This document shows positions 17,201 to 26,443 of a stretch of 64,000 nucleotides of DNA, one piece after another; positions within the stretch are counted from its first letter, which is position 1; each line of letters begins with the position of its first letter. This stretch comes from Pseudomonadota bacterium (GTDB lineage: Bacteria > Pseudomonadota > Alphaproteobacteria > Rhizobiales > Hyphomicrobiaceae): the NCBI GenBank assembly GCA_023423275.1, contig JAFAFW010000058.1, forward strand, positions 62,001 through 126,000, given 5' to 3'. The notes under the pieces were generated by a model. That model was not told the DNA's origin. It was given only the letters and a program-made list of their open reading frames with translations, and ran no database searches. The position numbers and the translations under genes are program-made.

Positions 17201-17461
17201 GTGCGTGCTCTTATCGTTGCTGTCGCGGCGGCAGCCATTCTCCTGGCCGGCACCGGAATGCCAGATGCCAAATCCGGCGTCAAAAATAAGCGCAAGGCAG
17301 CCCAACAGGAGCGCCTCAGCGCTAAAGCTCGGCGGTTCGACCCCAACGATCCGAAGTGCATAGAAGCCGAAGCTTTGGACCCGTCAGGCAACTATGCAGC
17401 ATACCCGTGTTGGGCACGTGCTGCATTGGCGCCAAAGGGCAATGACGGCGGCTGGCGCTAA
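17201..17461 (+). CDS. Small secreted protein of unknown function
   Basis: An 86-aa protein from a GTG start at 17201, preceded at a good distance by ggaggtg, which decides against the longer in-frame start at 17168. Residues 1-22 (MRALIVAVAAAAILLAGTG) are a signal peptide. The mature part is basic at first (KNKRKAAQQERLSAKARRF), then carries DPNDPKCIEAEALDPSGNYAAYPCWARAAL with two Cys about 19 residues apart, probably a disulfide. I expect a periplasmic or envelope location. I recognise no family. It stands alone between fecI and the convergent ALDH gene. Confidence 0.6.
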   Translation: MRALIVAVAAAAILLAGTGMPDAKSGVKNKRKAAQQERLSAKARRFDPNDPKCIEAEALDPSGNYAAYPCWARAALAPKGNDGGWR

Positions 17462-17470
17462 TTTCCGTCC

Positions 17471-17659
17471 TTATGTTGGTTTCCTCTCACGCTCAACTCC
17501 AGCCTCAGCACTCCCGCCGCGCCCTGGCATGAGGTTTCTTGAAAACCAGGTGACGGCCGGTTGGTGCTGACCGTCGATCTTCGGGAATAGGCAGGCTTGA
17601 TACGTGGAGTCCATGCGAGCCAGCAGAACGGCAATACCTGGATAATGAACGGCACCCAT
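17471..17659 (-). CDS. Possible small protein downstream of the aldehyde dehydrogenase
   Basis: A 62-aa frame starting with an ATG only 13 bases after the ALDH stop and on the same strand. It begins MGAVHYPGIAVLLARMDSTY and ends in a charged, Gly-rich tail. A ggtggg six bases before the ATG could serve as a ribosome site, but it is weak. Composition is protein-like in the first 45 residues. No family is recognised, and it could be chance. Confidence 0.3.
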   Translation of the reverse strand: MGAVHYPGIAVLLARMDSTYQACLFPKIDGQHQPAVTWFSRNLMPGRGGSAEAGVERERKPT

Positions 17660-17672
17660 CCTCAGCCCACCG

Positions 17673-19136
17673 CTAGAACACGACCTGCACGTTCTTGATT
17701 TGAGTACAGGCCAGCAGTTCCTCGAGCGATTCCTCTCGGCCCATGCCGGATTGCTTGTAGCCGCCGAATGGCACGCCGACGTAGTGCGTCGCGGCATCGT
17801 TGATCCAGACGTAGCCGGCCTGGACGCGTGATGCCAGACGATGCGCGCGACCGAGATCGCGCGTCCAGATCGACGATGTCAGGCCGTATTCGAGACCGTT
17901 GACACGGCGCATCAGATCATCCTCGTCCGACCACTTCAGAATGCTGACGACAGGTCCGAAAATTTCCTCGCGAGCGAGGCGCATGTCGTCGGTGACATCG
18001 GCAAACACAGTCGGCTCAACGAAGAAGCCATTGGCGAGTTTCGGATCTACCGGAGGTTTGCCGCCGTAAAGAAGCCGCGCGCCCTCCTCCTGACCGATCT
18101 TGATATAGCTCAGCGTCTTCTCGTACTGCGCCTTGCTGGACAAACAGCCCATCTCCGTTTCAGGGTCCATCGGCAATCCGATCCGCAGGCTCTGCACTTC
18201 CTTGACGATGGCGGGCAGTGTCTTTTCGTAGATGTCCTCGTGCAGGAACACGCGGCTCGTGGAATTGCAGGACTGGCCTGTGACGTAACGGAAGTTCATG
18301 CCGCGCACGACGCCCTTGGCGAGCGTTTCGGGATCCACGTCCGGGCAGCCGATCAGCGCATTCTTCCCGCCGAGTTCGAGCGTCAGCGCTTTGATGGTCC
18401 CGCTGGCAGACCGCATGACGGCTCTGCCTGCCGCGATGCTGCCAATGAAACCGATCTTGGCGACGCGCGGATGTTCAGCGAGAGCCGCGCCCGCCTCACG
18501 CCCACCGGTCACGACATTAAACACGCCAGGAGGAAATACCTTCTCCCACAGTTCCGCGATGCGCAGCGAGGAAAGCGGTGTCTGATCCGCTGGCTTGATG
18601 ATCAGCGTGTTGCCTGCGGCCAGAGGTGCGCCGCATTTTCCACCGACAAACAGCAAGGGATGGTTGAATGCACCGATCCGTGCAACGACACCCAGCGGTT
18701 CGCGAACGGTGTAGTTGAGCATGCCAGCACGCACCGGAATAGTGGCGCCCTTCATCTCCATGACGAGGCCGGCAAAATAATCCATGTAACCGGCGCTGAT
18801 CTCGACATCATACAGCATCGCTTGCAGCGGATTGCCGCCGTCGAGCGCATCGAGATAGGCAAGTTCATGCGCATTCTCGCGCAGAATGCGCGCTGCCTCG
18901 CGAATGAGACCTGCCCGTTCCTGCACAGGCATGTCGCGCCACGCGGGGAAGGCTTCGGCCGCTGCGGCAACAGCCCGGTCAACGTCGGCAGATCCTGCAT
19001 TCTGTGCGATACCGAGATTTTCTCCCGTCGCGGGAGAGGAAACGGGCGTCGTTTCCTTTGAAACGGCATCGTGCCACGCACCGCCATAGAACAGCTTGCG
19101 GTTCTTCGGCAAAGAGGGCGTTGTGGGCTTCGTCAT
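17673..19136 (-). CDS. NAD(P)-dependent aldehyde dehydrogenase
   Basis: A 487-aa enzyme of the ALDH superfamily, close to betaine-aldehyde and similar dehydrogenases. It oxidises an aldehyde to its acid. Catalytic residues are visible: N158 (GAFNHP), E254 (LELGGKN) and nucleophile C290 (GQSCNST). The coenzyme fold is between them, with GFIGSIAAGR near 229-238. The length is normal. It follows leuC-leuD-like genes on the same strand with a 155-base gap, so the substrate is probably an aldehyde made in the same pathway, for example by the divergently encoded ThDP enzyme. The substrate cannot be read from the sequence. Confidence 0.88.
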   Translation of the reverse strand: MTKPTTPSLPKNRKLFYGGAWHDAVSKETTPVSSPATGENLGIAQNAGSADVDRAVAAAAEAFPAWRDMPVQERAGLIREAARILRENAHELAYLDALDGGNPLQAMLYDVEISAGYMDYFAGLVMEMKGATIPVRAGMLNYTVREPLGVVARIGAFNHPLLFVGGKCGAPLAAGNTLIIKPADQTPLSSLRIAELWEKVFPPGVFNVVTGGREAGAALAEHPRVAKIGFIGSIAAGRAVMRSASGTIKALTLELGGKNALIGCPDVDPETLAKGVVRGMNFRYVTGQSCNSTSRVFLHEDIYEKTLPAIVKEVQSLRIGLPMDPETEMGCLSSKAQYEKTLSYIKIGQEEGARLLYGGKPPVDPKLANGFFVEPTVFADVTDDMRLAREEIFGPVVSILKWSDEDDLMRRVNGLEYGLTSSIWTRDLGRAHRLASRVQAGYVWINDAATHYVGVPFGGYKQSGMGREESLEELLACTQIKNVQVVF

Positions 19137-19291
19137 GGATCTCTCCGTGGGAGTCTGGAAGCTGATTTTTGTGAACTAGGCGCCGCTGGGCACGGTCGTT
19201 TTGGCTTGCCTGGCGGAAAGCACCTCATGCGCGCGAGATGTGATGAGTGGCCGTCCCTGGGCCAGGGCATCGCGGAAGCTTCGGCAACGCA

Positions 19292-19930
19292 TCACTGAAC
19301 CTCTCCCTGCGCTTCAACGGCGCGATACAGCCAGGGCTGGTTCGTGCGGGAGACATCATGAAATTTGCCGATCTCGGCTGCATGTTCCAGCGTCATGGCA
19401 ATTTCATCGGCACCGGTTTGCAAGGCGCGCTTGCGGGACGCCGCGACAGCAAACGGCCAAACCACACCGTCAGGGCCGGCGATGGTTTCGCGGTCGAGGT
19501 CGATGGCAAATACGGGCGATGGCGTCCCGCGTTGGATGAGGGCGTTCACCGCCGACAGACAATCCTCCTCGATCCTCGCTGCAAGTATTCCGTTGCGAAA
19601 CGCGTTCTCGTGGAAAATGTCTGCGAAACTCGGTGCGAAAACGGCCCGAATGCCGAAGTCCCGCAGCGCCCAGGCCGCGGCTTCGCGCGAGCTGCCACAA
19701 CCGAAGTTCCGGCCGGCGAATAGAATTTGAGCTTTGCGGAACGGCTCCCGGTTGAGAATGAAATCGAGTTCGTTGCCATTGCCATCGAACCGCAGCGCGC
19801 CGAACAGACCTTTGGCCAGATTGCCACCCGCCGTGCGCAGCCACGGCGAGGGAATGATCGCATCGGTGTTGATGTTCTCGATCGGCAATGCAGCCGCGAT
19901 ACCCGAGAAATCAGTGAAAGGTTGTTTCAT
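19292..19930 (-). CDS. leuD: LeuD-like small subunit of an aconitase-family hydro-lyase
   Basis: A 212-aa swivel-domain subunit that pairs with the LeuC-like protein to form an isopropylmalate-isomerase-type dehydratase. It begins MKQPFTDFSG and carries ENINTDAIIPSPWL (about residues 18-31) and the substrate-binding loop FAGRNFGCGSSREAAAWAL. The length is normal for LeuD. Its ATG overlaps the LeuC stop by 4 bases. Its neighbours are an ALDH, a ThDP enzyme, an importer and a LysR gene rather than leuA or leuB, so I infer a catabolic substrate (a 2- or 3-hydroxy-dicarboxylate) instead of leucine synthesis. The symbol is by family only. Confidence 0.85.
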   Translation of the reverse strand: MKQPFTDFSGIAAALPIENINTDAIIPSPWLRTAGGNLAKGLFGALRFDGNGNELDFILNREPFRKAQILFAGRNFGCGSSREAAAWALRDFGIRAVFAPSFADIFHENAFRNGILAARIEEDCLSAVNALIQRGTPSPVFAIDLDRETIAGPDGVVWPFAVAASRKRALQTGADEIAMTLEHAAEIGKFHDVSRTNQPWLYRAVEAQGEVQ

Positions 19931-21354
19931 GCCTGCAGCACCTTGCGAACGTCGGTGATTTTCCCGGCAATTGCGCCCGCAGCAACCATCGCAGGGCTGG
20001 CGAGATGCGTGCGGCTTCCCGGGCCCTGGCGGTTCTCGAAGTTGCGGTTGGACGTGGCCAGACAGCGTTGGCCGGGAGGAACGATATCCTCGTTGATGCT
20101 GACGCACATCGAGCAACCCGCTTCGCGCCACTCAAAGCCGGCATCGCGGAAGATGCGGTCAAGTCCGCGCTGTTCGGCGGCGCGTTTGACAGCCATCGAA
20201 CCTGGGACGACAAGCGCGCGGACATTGGACGCAACACGATGCCCCTTCACCACGTCCGCAGCCACTTCAAGATCAGACAGACGGGAATTGGTGCAAGATC
20301 CGATAAATGCGATGTCGATCGGCAAGCCTTCGATGCTCATGCCGGGCTGCAGTCCCATGTAAGCCAGCGCCTTCGCCGCGCGGTCGCGCCGCCCCGTATC
20401 GCTGAGGCTCCCCGGATCAGGCAGCCGCGCGTCAACGCCGATCACCTCTTCCTGCGTCGTGCCCCATGTGACTTGCGGCGCAATGCCCTCGCAATCGACG
20501 ACGACGTCCTTGTCGAAAGCGGCACCATCATCTGTTTGCAGCGTGCGCCAATAGGCGATGGCTTGATCGAGATCCGCACCTTGAGGTGCGTATTCTCGTC
20601 CCGAGATGTAGGCGAAGGTGCTCTCATCGGGCGCGATGAGACCGAGCCGCGCTCCGAGTTCGATCGACATGTTGCAAATGGTCAGCCGGGCCTCGAGTGG
20701 AAGCGCACGGATGGCGAGCCCCGCGTATTCCACCGCATGGCCCTGCCCTGCCGAGATACCGAGCTGACCGATGGCGCGAAGGATCAAATCCTTGGCGCTG
20801 ATACCGCGCGATAACCTGCCTTCGAAGACAATCCGCATCGCCTTCGGGCGCGGCATCGCCAGTGTCTGGGTTGCGAGAATGTGCTCGACTTCGCTCGTGC
20901 CGACACCGATGCCAATGGCGCCGATTCCGCCGACCGTCGACGTATGGCTGTCACCACACGCGACCACGGTGCCTGGTAGCGCGAAACCCAATTCCGGACC
21001 GATCACGTGCACAATACCCTGCCGTGGATCTCCGAGCCCGAAATGGCGAACCTTCTGCGAGAACGCGTTTTTGCGCATCAGCTCCAGAAGCTCCCGGCCG
21101 TCGGGATTGGTCGCTTCCGTCCGGCCCGGCGCGGTGGATAAAATGTGATCCTGCGTGGCGATCGTCAGCTCGGGATACCGAACCCCGAGCTTGCGCTGCC
21201 TCAATCCCTCGAAAGCACGGGCGCTCGTCGTTTCCTGCAGGACATGCCGATCGACGAAGATGAGATCACGTCCGTCATCGAGAGGCATGACAACGTGAGA
21301 ATCCCATATCTTCCGGAAGATGCTGCGTGGCTCCGCGGCCGGTGAGGGAGGCAT
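19927..21354 (-). CDS. leuC: LeuC-like large subunit of an aconitase-family hydro-lyase (4Fe-4S)
   Basis: A 475-aa catalytic subunit of an isopropylmalate/aconitase-type hydro-lyase. Its 4Fe-4S ligands are visible: one Cys in GSCTNSRLSDL and two in GCSMC near the C-terminus. The ACGDSHTSTVGGIGAIGIGVG segment carries the family substrate loop. It starts at ATG 21354 (MPPSPAAEPRS); the open frame continues upstream without homology. The ribosome site is weak. It is coupled to leuD by an ATGA overlap and lies 257 bases from the LysR gene on the same strand. The context with an importer and a ThDP enzyme points to a dedicated catabolic isomerase or hydratase. Confidence 0.87.
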   Translation of the reverse strand: MPPSPAAEPRSIFRKIWDSHVVMPLDDGRDLIFVDRHVLQETTSARAFEGLRQRKLGVRYPELTIATQDHILSTAPGRTEATNPDGRELLELMRKNAFSQKVRHFGLGDPRQGIVHVIGPELGFALPGTVVACGDSHTSTVGGIGAIGIGVGTSEVEHILATQTLAMPRPKAMRIVFEGRLSRGISAKDLILRAIGQLGISAGQGHAVEYAGLAIRALPLEARLTICNMSIELGARLGLIAPDESTFAYISGREYAPQGADLDQAIAYWRTLQTDDGAAFDKDVVVDCEGIAPQVTWGTTQEEVIGVDARLPDPGSLSDTGRRDRAAKALAYMGLQPGMSIEGLPIDIAFIGSCTNSRLSDLEVAADVVKGHRVASNVRALVVPGSMAVKRAAEQRGLDRIFRDAGFEWREAGCSMCVSINEDIVPPGQRCLATSNRNFENRQGPGSRTHLASPAMVAAGAIAGKITDVRKVLQA

Positions 21355-21611
21355 GGCTAGCGCTCTTCGAATTTGAATGTCTCGTAGGATGAAGCGCTCG
21401 CCCCGCACAGGATTACGAGCGCCCAGTTTCCTCCGCCCGATGCCTCTTGCCGGACATACGGACGACAGCCCAATGGGTCTGTTGAGAAAAGATCCACCCG
21501 GGGGACTGAGAGCGCCAGCCATAATTGCTCATTCCGGATTGAGGAAAACTCACCCGGTCGCATAGGCCCTCGGCACTTTCGGCTGCGCGCTTAAACAGTC
21601 CGACAATCGGA

Positions 21612-22505
21612 TCAGGACAGGTATTGGCGCGTCTTACGGCCTTCGCCGGAGATCCAATTGTGGAAGGCGCGAATCCGGGCATTCGGCCGGTCGCGCGGGT
21701 AGATCAGATAGTAACCGCGGACACTATTGAATGGGATGTCAACAGGAACGCAGAGGCGTCCGCATTCCAGCTCATCGCTGACAAAGGCTCGCTGCGCCAC
21801 GGCTATGCCCAGGCCTGTGAGCGCACCCTCATAGGTGAGACTCGAATTATCGAACATAATCTCGCGATCAATGCGCAGATCCTTGATGCCCGATGCTTCG
21901 AACCAGAGCTGCCAGTCATCCGGACGGACAAGCGAATGTAGCAGAACGTGACCCGTGAGATCGCGAGGCTTTGCCTTGGAGTGCTGTCGCGCGATGCTCG
22001 GATTGCAGATGGGAACCAACACCTCGGGAAACAGCAGCTCGTATGTGCACGCCTCCGGTGGCTCCTGTCCGTACCAGATTGCAACGTCGACATCCTCCAA
22101 TCTGAAATCGACCGGTTCGTGTGACGTCATCACCTGCACGGCTATTTCCGGATGCATCGCATGAAAACGCGCGAGACGAGGAACGAGCCAGCGCGTCGCA
22201 CACGTCGGCGGTAATTTGACCTTCAGGACATGACGTGGTGCGCGACGGCTGACAGTCGCGGTCGCGGACGCGATATGGCCAAGCGCCTCTGAAATCTCAC
22301 GCCCATAGGCGTGTCCGGCATCGGTCAGGGAAACCTTGCCGTTCTGGCGCGCGAACAGCTTTCGGCCAACGAAGAATTCCAGATTGCCGATCTGGCGGCT
22401 CACGGCACCCGGCGTCACGAACAGTTCCTCGGCAGCCTTCTTGAAGCTGAGATGCCGAGCGGCAGACTCGAAAGCACGAAGCGCATTCAAGGGGGGTAGC
22501 TGCAT
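21612..22505 (-). CDS. LysR-type regulator, GcvA-like
   Basis: A 297-aa LysR-family regulator. The winged helix-turn-helix is at residues about 4-62 (LNALRAFESAARHLSFKKAA, with TPGAVSRQIGNLE as the recognition part). The effector-binding domain runs from about 90 to the end. The wording of the N-terminus is that of the GcvA group. It is divergent from the ThDP enzyme gene across 130 bases, where its operator should lie, and upstream of leuC-leuD-ALDH on its own strand. It is therefore the likely regulator of both arms of the module. The effector is unknown. Confidence 0.9.
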   Translation of the reverse strand: MQLPPLNALRAFESAARHLSFKKAAEELFVTPGAVSRQIGNLEFFVGRKLFARQNGKVSLTDAGHAYGREISEALGHIASATATVSRRAPRHVLKVKLPPTCATRWLVPRLARFHAMHPEIAVQVMTSHEPVDFRLEDVDVAIWYGQEPPEACTYELLFPEVLVPICNPSIARQHSKAKPRDLTGHVLLHSLVRPDDWQLWFEASGIKDLRIDREIMFDNSSLTYEGALTGLGIAVAQRAFVSDELECGRLCVPVDIPFNSVRGYYLIYPRDRPNARIRAFHNWISGEGRKTRQYLS

Positions 22506-22635
22506 GGCGGCCTGACCTCGAGCGTTTCCCTAGTGAGTTTTTTTCAACTGGTTGATCGAGTTTTATCGTTCGCCACGCCGTTAGGAAAGTGGCTTCATTC
22601 GCCGAGATAAGGCAGCCTCGAAGTAAAGCAGCGCG

Positions 22636-24435
22636 GTGATGCAGCAAGAAAAGCACGTTCCAGGGCAGGACATCCAAGGCAAGAACGCTGTCGCTTTCGG
22701 CAGCGATGCCATTGCGGAACTGCTCCGCTCATTGGGCCACCGCTATATCACGCTGACGCCGGGAGCCAGCTTCCGCGGCCTGCACGACAGTCTGGTGAAT
22801 TATCTCGGAAATAAAGACCCGGAATTGCTGCTGTGCATCCATGAAGAGAACGCCGTGTCCATCGCTCACGGTTGGACGCGCGTCACCGGAAAGCCGATGG
22901 TTGTTGCGCTGCACAGCAACGTTGGCCTGATGCATGCAACGATGTCGATCTTCAATGCCTGGTGCGATCGCATCCCCATGGTGCTGATCGGCGCCCAAGG
23001 GCCGATGGACTCGACACGGCGGCGCCCTTGGGTTGACTGGATTCACACGACAACGGATCTCGGCGCTCTCCTGCGCGGATATACGAAATGGGATAACCAG
23101 CCCTCTTCCGTGCCCTCCGCGCTGGAAGCCTTGCTGCGCGCGCACCAGATCGCCGCGACCGAACCTGCCGGCCCGACCTTCGTGTGTCTGGACGCCGGTC
23201 TGCAGGAAGGGCTGATCGAGATGGACGGCTCCGGCTTGCCGCCGCTCGAGCGCTTTGCGCCGCCACGTGCTGCCGAGCCACCGGCGGATGCACTGAAGCA
23301 GGCCGCGCAGATGCTGTCCCAAGCGAAACGGCCGCTGATCATGTTCGGCCGCATGTCGGGCGAGCAATCCGATTGGGATGCGCGCGTCGCCCTCGCCGAG
23401 CGGCTGGGCGCAAACGTCCTGACAGACATCAAAACGCGGGCGACCTTCCCCACATCGCATCCGCTCCAACCGTTCCCGCCGACTCTCTATCTGACACCGG
23501 AAGCAGGCGGCCTCATTCGCGACGCGGATGTCATCCTTGCCTTGGATTGGATCGATCCCGCCGGAACAATGCGTCAGGCCTGTCGCGGAGAGATCCCGAA
23601 CGGCAAGGTTATTATCTGCTCGCTCGACCAATACAGCCACAATGGCTGGAGCATGGATTATCAGGCTTTGCCGGTTGTCGATCTCAACTTCCTCGCCTCG
23701 CCGGATCGCTTCGTCACGAGACTTCTGGAAGAACTCGGAGAAGGCCAGAACAAAGCCTATGTTCCAAGCCCGCGCGGAGAACCCGAACCGGGGCCGGATA
23801 TGGTGGACGGACGGATCTCGGTCGCTGCATTCGCGCGGACGGTGACGTCAACCTTGGCCAAGTATCGCCCATCCTACATCCGTTTGCCTCTGGGCTGGCC
23901 CGGATCCTGTTGCAATTTCGACGGTCCTCTCGATTACATCGGGTTCGACGGCGGTGGCGGCATTGGATCTGGACCAGGCATGGCCGCTGGCGCCGCTCTG
24001 GCCCTGCGCGACATGGGCAGTGACCGTCTTCCTGTGGCGGTGCTCGGCGACGGCGACTACCTCATGGGCCTTACGGCTCTGTGGACCGCAGTCCACTACA
24101 AGGTGCCGATGCTTATCCTGGTTGCCAATAATCAGTCATTCTTCAATGACGAACTGCATCAGGAACGGGTGGCCCGGATGCGTGGGCGTCCGATCGAGAA
24201 CCGGTCCATCGGACTGCGTATGGACGATCCACCGCTCGATCTTGCCATGCTCGCCCGCGGCCAGGGATCGGCGGGCTTCGGTCCGGTCGCGTCTCCGGAG
24301 GCTCTGTCAGCGGAAATCGGCAAGGCCGTTGACGTCGTGAAAGCTGGCGGTGTCGCCGTCATCGACGTCAGTGTCGCCCCCGAATATTCTCGCGCGACAT
24401 CCAACGCGATGCTGCGGGAGGGAACGCATAGCTAA
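22636..24435 (+). CDS. Thiamine-diphosphate-dependent enzyme (acetolactate synthase/benzoylformate decarboxylase superfamily)
   Basis: A 599-aa ThDP enzyme. The catalytic Glu of the PYR domain is E70 (CIHEENAVSIAHGW). The ThDP/Mg motif in the PP domain is GDGDYLMGL...LVANNQSFFND (about residues 475-505), the classical GDG-x25-30-NN. The middle domain is at about 200-370. This family decarboxylates 2-oxo acids or makes and breaks acyloin bonds; I cannot tell which here. Residues differ clearly from biosynthetic IlvB, and no small subunit is nearby. It starts at GTG 22636 or ATG 22639. It heads a probable operon with the ABC importer, divergent from the LysR gene. Confidence 0.85.
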   Translation: MMQQEKHVPGQDIQGKNAVAFGSDAIAELLRSLGHRYITLTPGASFRGLHDSLVNYLGNKDPELLLCIHEENAVSIAHGWTRVTGKPMVVALHSNVGLMHATMSIFNAWCDRIPMVLIGAQGPMDSTRRRPWVDWIHTTTDLGALLRGYTKWDNQPSSVPSALEALLRAHQIAATEPAGPTFVCLDAGLQEGLIEMDGSGLPPLERFAPPRAAEPPADALKQAAQMLSQAKRPLIMFGRMSGEQSDWDARVALAERLGANVLTDIKTRATFPTSHPLQPFPPTLYLTPEAGGLIRDADVILALDWIDPAGTMRQACRGEIPNGKVIICSLDQYSHNGWSMDYQALPVVDLNFLASPDRFVTRLLEELGEGQNKAYVPSPRGEPEPGPDMVDGRISVAAFARTVTSTLAKYRPSYIRLPLGWPGSCCNFDGPLDYIGFDGGGGIGSGPGMAAGAALALRDMGSDRLPVAVLGDGDYLMGLTALWTAVHYKVPMLILVANNQSFFNDELHQERVARMRGRPIENRSIGLRMDDPPLDLAMLARGQGSAGFGPVASPEALSAEIGKAVDVVKAGGVAVIDVSVAPEYSRATSNAMLREGTHS

Positions 24436-24554
24436 TTCCTGCACGAAAGGAGGCGCCAACGGAAAACGCGCTTTGATGTCGGATGAATTCACAAGAACGC
24501 TCTAGTGAACCAACGTAGCCGACAGACGCATAAAAACGAAATTGGGAGGAAAAA

Positions 24555-25559
24555 ATGAGAACCTATCGCTATCAGCATTTGCTCTGCGCTGCCCTCGCTC
24601 TGTCGTTCACGGGGGCGATGACGGCCCCTTCAAGCGCCGAGCAGATCGCAGTGGGTAACTATGGTGTCGCCGCGAACGGCATGCCATTCGCCGTTGCGCT
24701 CGGAAAGAAGTTCTTCGAGGCCGAAGGCATCAAGGTCGACGGCATCATTTCATCGGCCGGCGGTGGAACGTCGTTGCGCAATATGCTCGCCGGTGGCGTG
24801 CCCTACGGCGAAGTGAATCCGGGTGTCGTGATCTCCGCTATCCAGCAGGGCGCGGATCTGAAGATCATTAGCGACAACGTTCTGACGGTCGCGGAATTTG
24901 TCTGGGCCGTGAAACCGGATTCTCCGATCAAAACGCTTCAGGATATGAAGGGCAAGAAGATCGGATACACCAATCCGAGATCAACCAGTCAAGGACTGGC
25001 GAACCTCCTGATTCAAAAGGCGGGGCTTCAGCCAGGCGATGTCGAATCCGTCCGCACTGGCGGCTTCGGCGAAGGTGTCGCCGCGCTTGATGTCGGAATG
25101 GTCGATATCGTGCCGATCCCCCAACCCCTCTGGGCAAAATTCGACGGTAAATACCGTGCGATCGCCCGCGCCACCGAAGTCCTGCCGCCACTCGACAATG
25201 TTGTCGGCGTCACGACATCCAACATGGCGGCCGAGAAAGGCGACTTCATCCGCGCCGTGATCCGCGCCCGGCGGAAAGCCGTTGAATTCATGTACGCCAA
25301 TCCGCAGGAAGCTGGAGACATCGTAGCCCAAGCCTATAATCTGACGCCGGAAGTTGGCCGGGCGGCTGTGAAGGCCCTGGTCGAGGCGAATACCAACGGT
25401 GTCCCTTATTGGGGATCTGGCCAGATTCACCTCGATGGTCTCAAGGCGATGATCGAAGTGCAGCGCAGCGTGGGCGCGATCAAGGGCGAAGTTGACTATG
25501 ATAAGGTCATCGATACCCAGTTCCTCCCGGAAGATATCCGCACTCCAGTCGGAAAATGA
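24555..25559 (+). CDS. ABC transporter substrate-binding protein (NMT1/SsuA/TauA type)
   Basis: A 334-aa periplasmic binding protein. It has a signal peptide with a hydrophobic stretch at 9-24 and a cleavage site before EQIAVGN near residue 29. The NMT1/THI5-like fold follows (VGNYGVAANGMPFAVALGKKFFEAEGI; later GYTNPRSTSQGLANLL), typical of nitrate, sulfonate and thiamine-precursor importers. A strong gggagg precedes the ATG. The stop overlaps the ATPase start by 4 bases, so the gene is tightly coupled to the transporter. It presumably captures the substrate of the adjacent LeuCD/ThDP/ALDH enzymes. Confidence 0.88.
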   Translation: MRTYRYQHLLCAALALSFTGAMTAPSSAEQIAVGNYGVAANGMPFAVALGKKFFEAEGIKVDGIISSAGGGTSLRNMLAGGVPYGEVNPGVVISAIQQGADLKIISDNVLTVAEFVWAVKPDSPIKTLQDMKGKKIGYTNPRSTSQGLANLLIQKAGLQPGDVESVRTGGFGEGVAALDVGMVDIVPIPQPLWAKFDGKYRAIARATEVLPPLDNVVGVTTSNMAAEKGDFIRAVIRARRKAVEFMYANPQEAGDIVAQAYNLTPEVGRAAVKALVEANTNGVPYWGSGQIHLDGLKAMIEVQRSVGAIKGEVDYDKVIDTQFLPEDIRTPVGK

Positions 25560-26443
25560 GTGTAGACATGGGATCAACGGGACATGCTGCGCGGTTGGCG
25601 GACATTCCCGCCGCCGAGGCGGATGAAAAAGTGAATCGGAACGCAAGCATTCATGTCAGCCTCAAGGGGGTGACGAAGACGTTTCATCGTTCCGGGCAAC
25701 CGGACGTCCATGCCCTCGGTCCCATCGACATCGAGTTGCGCCGCGGCGAGTTCTTCGCCGTGGTGGGCCCTTCCGGCTGCGGAAAGTCCACGCTGCTCGA
25801 ACTTCTCGCGGGCCTCACCCAGGCAAGTACCGGCCAAGTCGAGTTTGAGGGGAAGCCGATCACGGGAGACATTCCTGATGGTGTCGGCGTGGTCTTCCAG
25901 GAAGATGCCTGCTTCCCGTGGCTGACAGTCAACGAAAATATCGAGTTTGGCCTCAGGCAAATGCGGATGCCTGCTTCCGAACGGGCCAAGCGCGTCGCCG
26001 ACGCGGTCGAAATGATGGGTCTGTCAGCTTTCGGCCGGCACTACCCTGCTCAGCTATCGGGCGGTATGCGCCAACGTGTCTGCATCGCCCGCACGCTCGT
26101 TCTGCAACCACGATTGATCCTGCTTGATGAGCCGTTCGGCGCGCTGGATCAACAGACCCGCCTCATCATGGGCGAAGAGGTGCTCAAGCTTTGGCGGAGT
26201 ACCGGTGCGACGGTCTTTCTGATCACCCACGCGCTCGACGAAGCCGCGATGCTGGCCGATCGCATCGGCGTGATGTCGGCGCGGCCGGGGCGTTTGATGG
26301 AAACCATCGAGACGGGCTGGCCCACGGAGCGCGACAGCCGAATTGTCGAGCGGCCGGAGTTCGGCAATGTGACCGCGCGCCTGTGGCAGCTACTGCGCGA
26401 GCAATCCATGCTCGCGATCGGGAAGGGAAGGAGCGGATCATGA
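25556..26443 (+). CDS. ABC transporter ATP-binding protein (SsuB/TauB type)
   Basis: A 295-aa ATPase energising the importer. Walker A is GPSGCGKST (near 76-84), the signature LSGGMRQRVCIART (about 164-177) and Walker B LILLDEPFGALDQQTR (about 185-200), followed by the H-loop ITHALDEAAML. An N-terminal extension of about 35 residues precedes the domain. It overlaps the binding-protein gene and the next permease gene by 4 bases each (ATGA), a translationally coupled chain of four. Confidence 0.93.
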   Translation: MSVDMGSTGHAARLADIPAAEADEKVNRNASIHVSLKGVTKTFHRSGQPDVHALGPIDIELRRGEFFAVVGPSGCGKSTLLELLAGLTQASTGQVEFEGKPITGDIPDGVGVVFQEDACFPWLTVNENIEFGLRQMRMPASERAKRVADAVEMMGLSAFGRHYPAQLSGGMRQRVCIARTLVLQPRLILLDEPFGALDQQTRLIMGEEVLKLWRSTGATVFLITHALDEAAMLADRIGVMSARPGRLMETIETGWPTERDSRIVERPEFGNVTARLWQLLREQSMLAIGKGRSGS

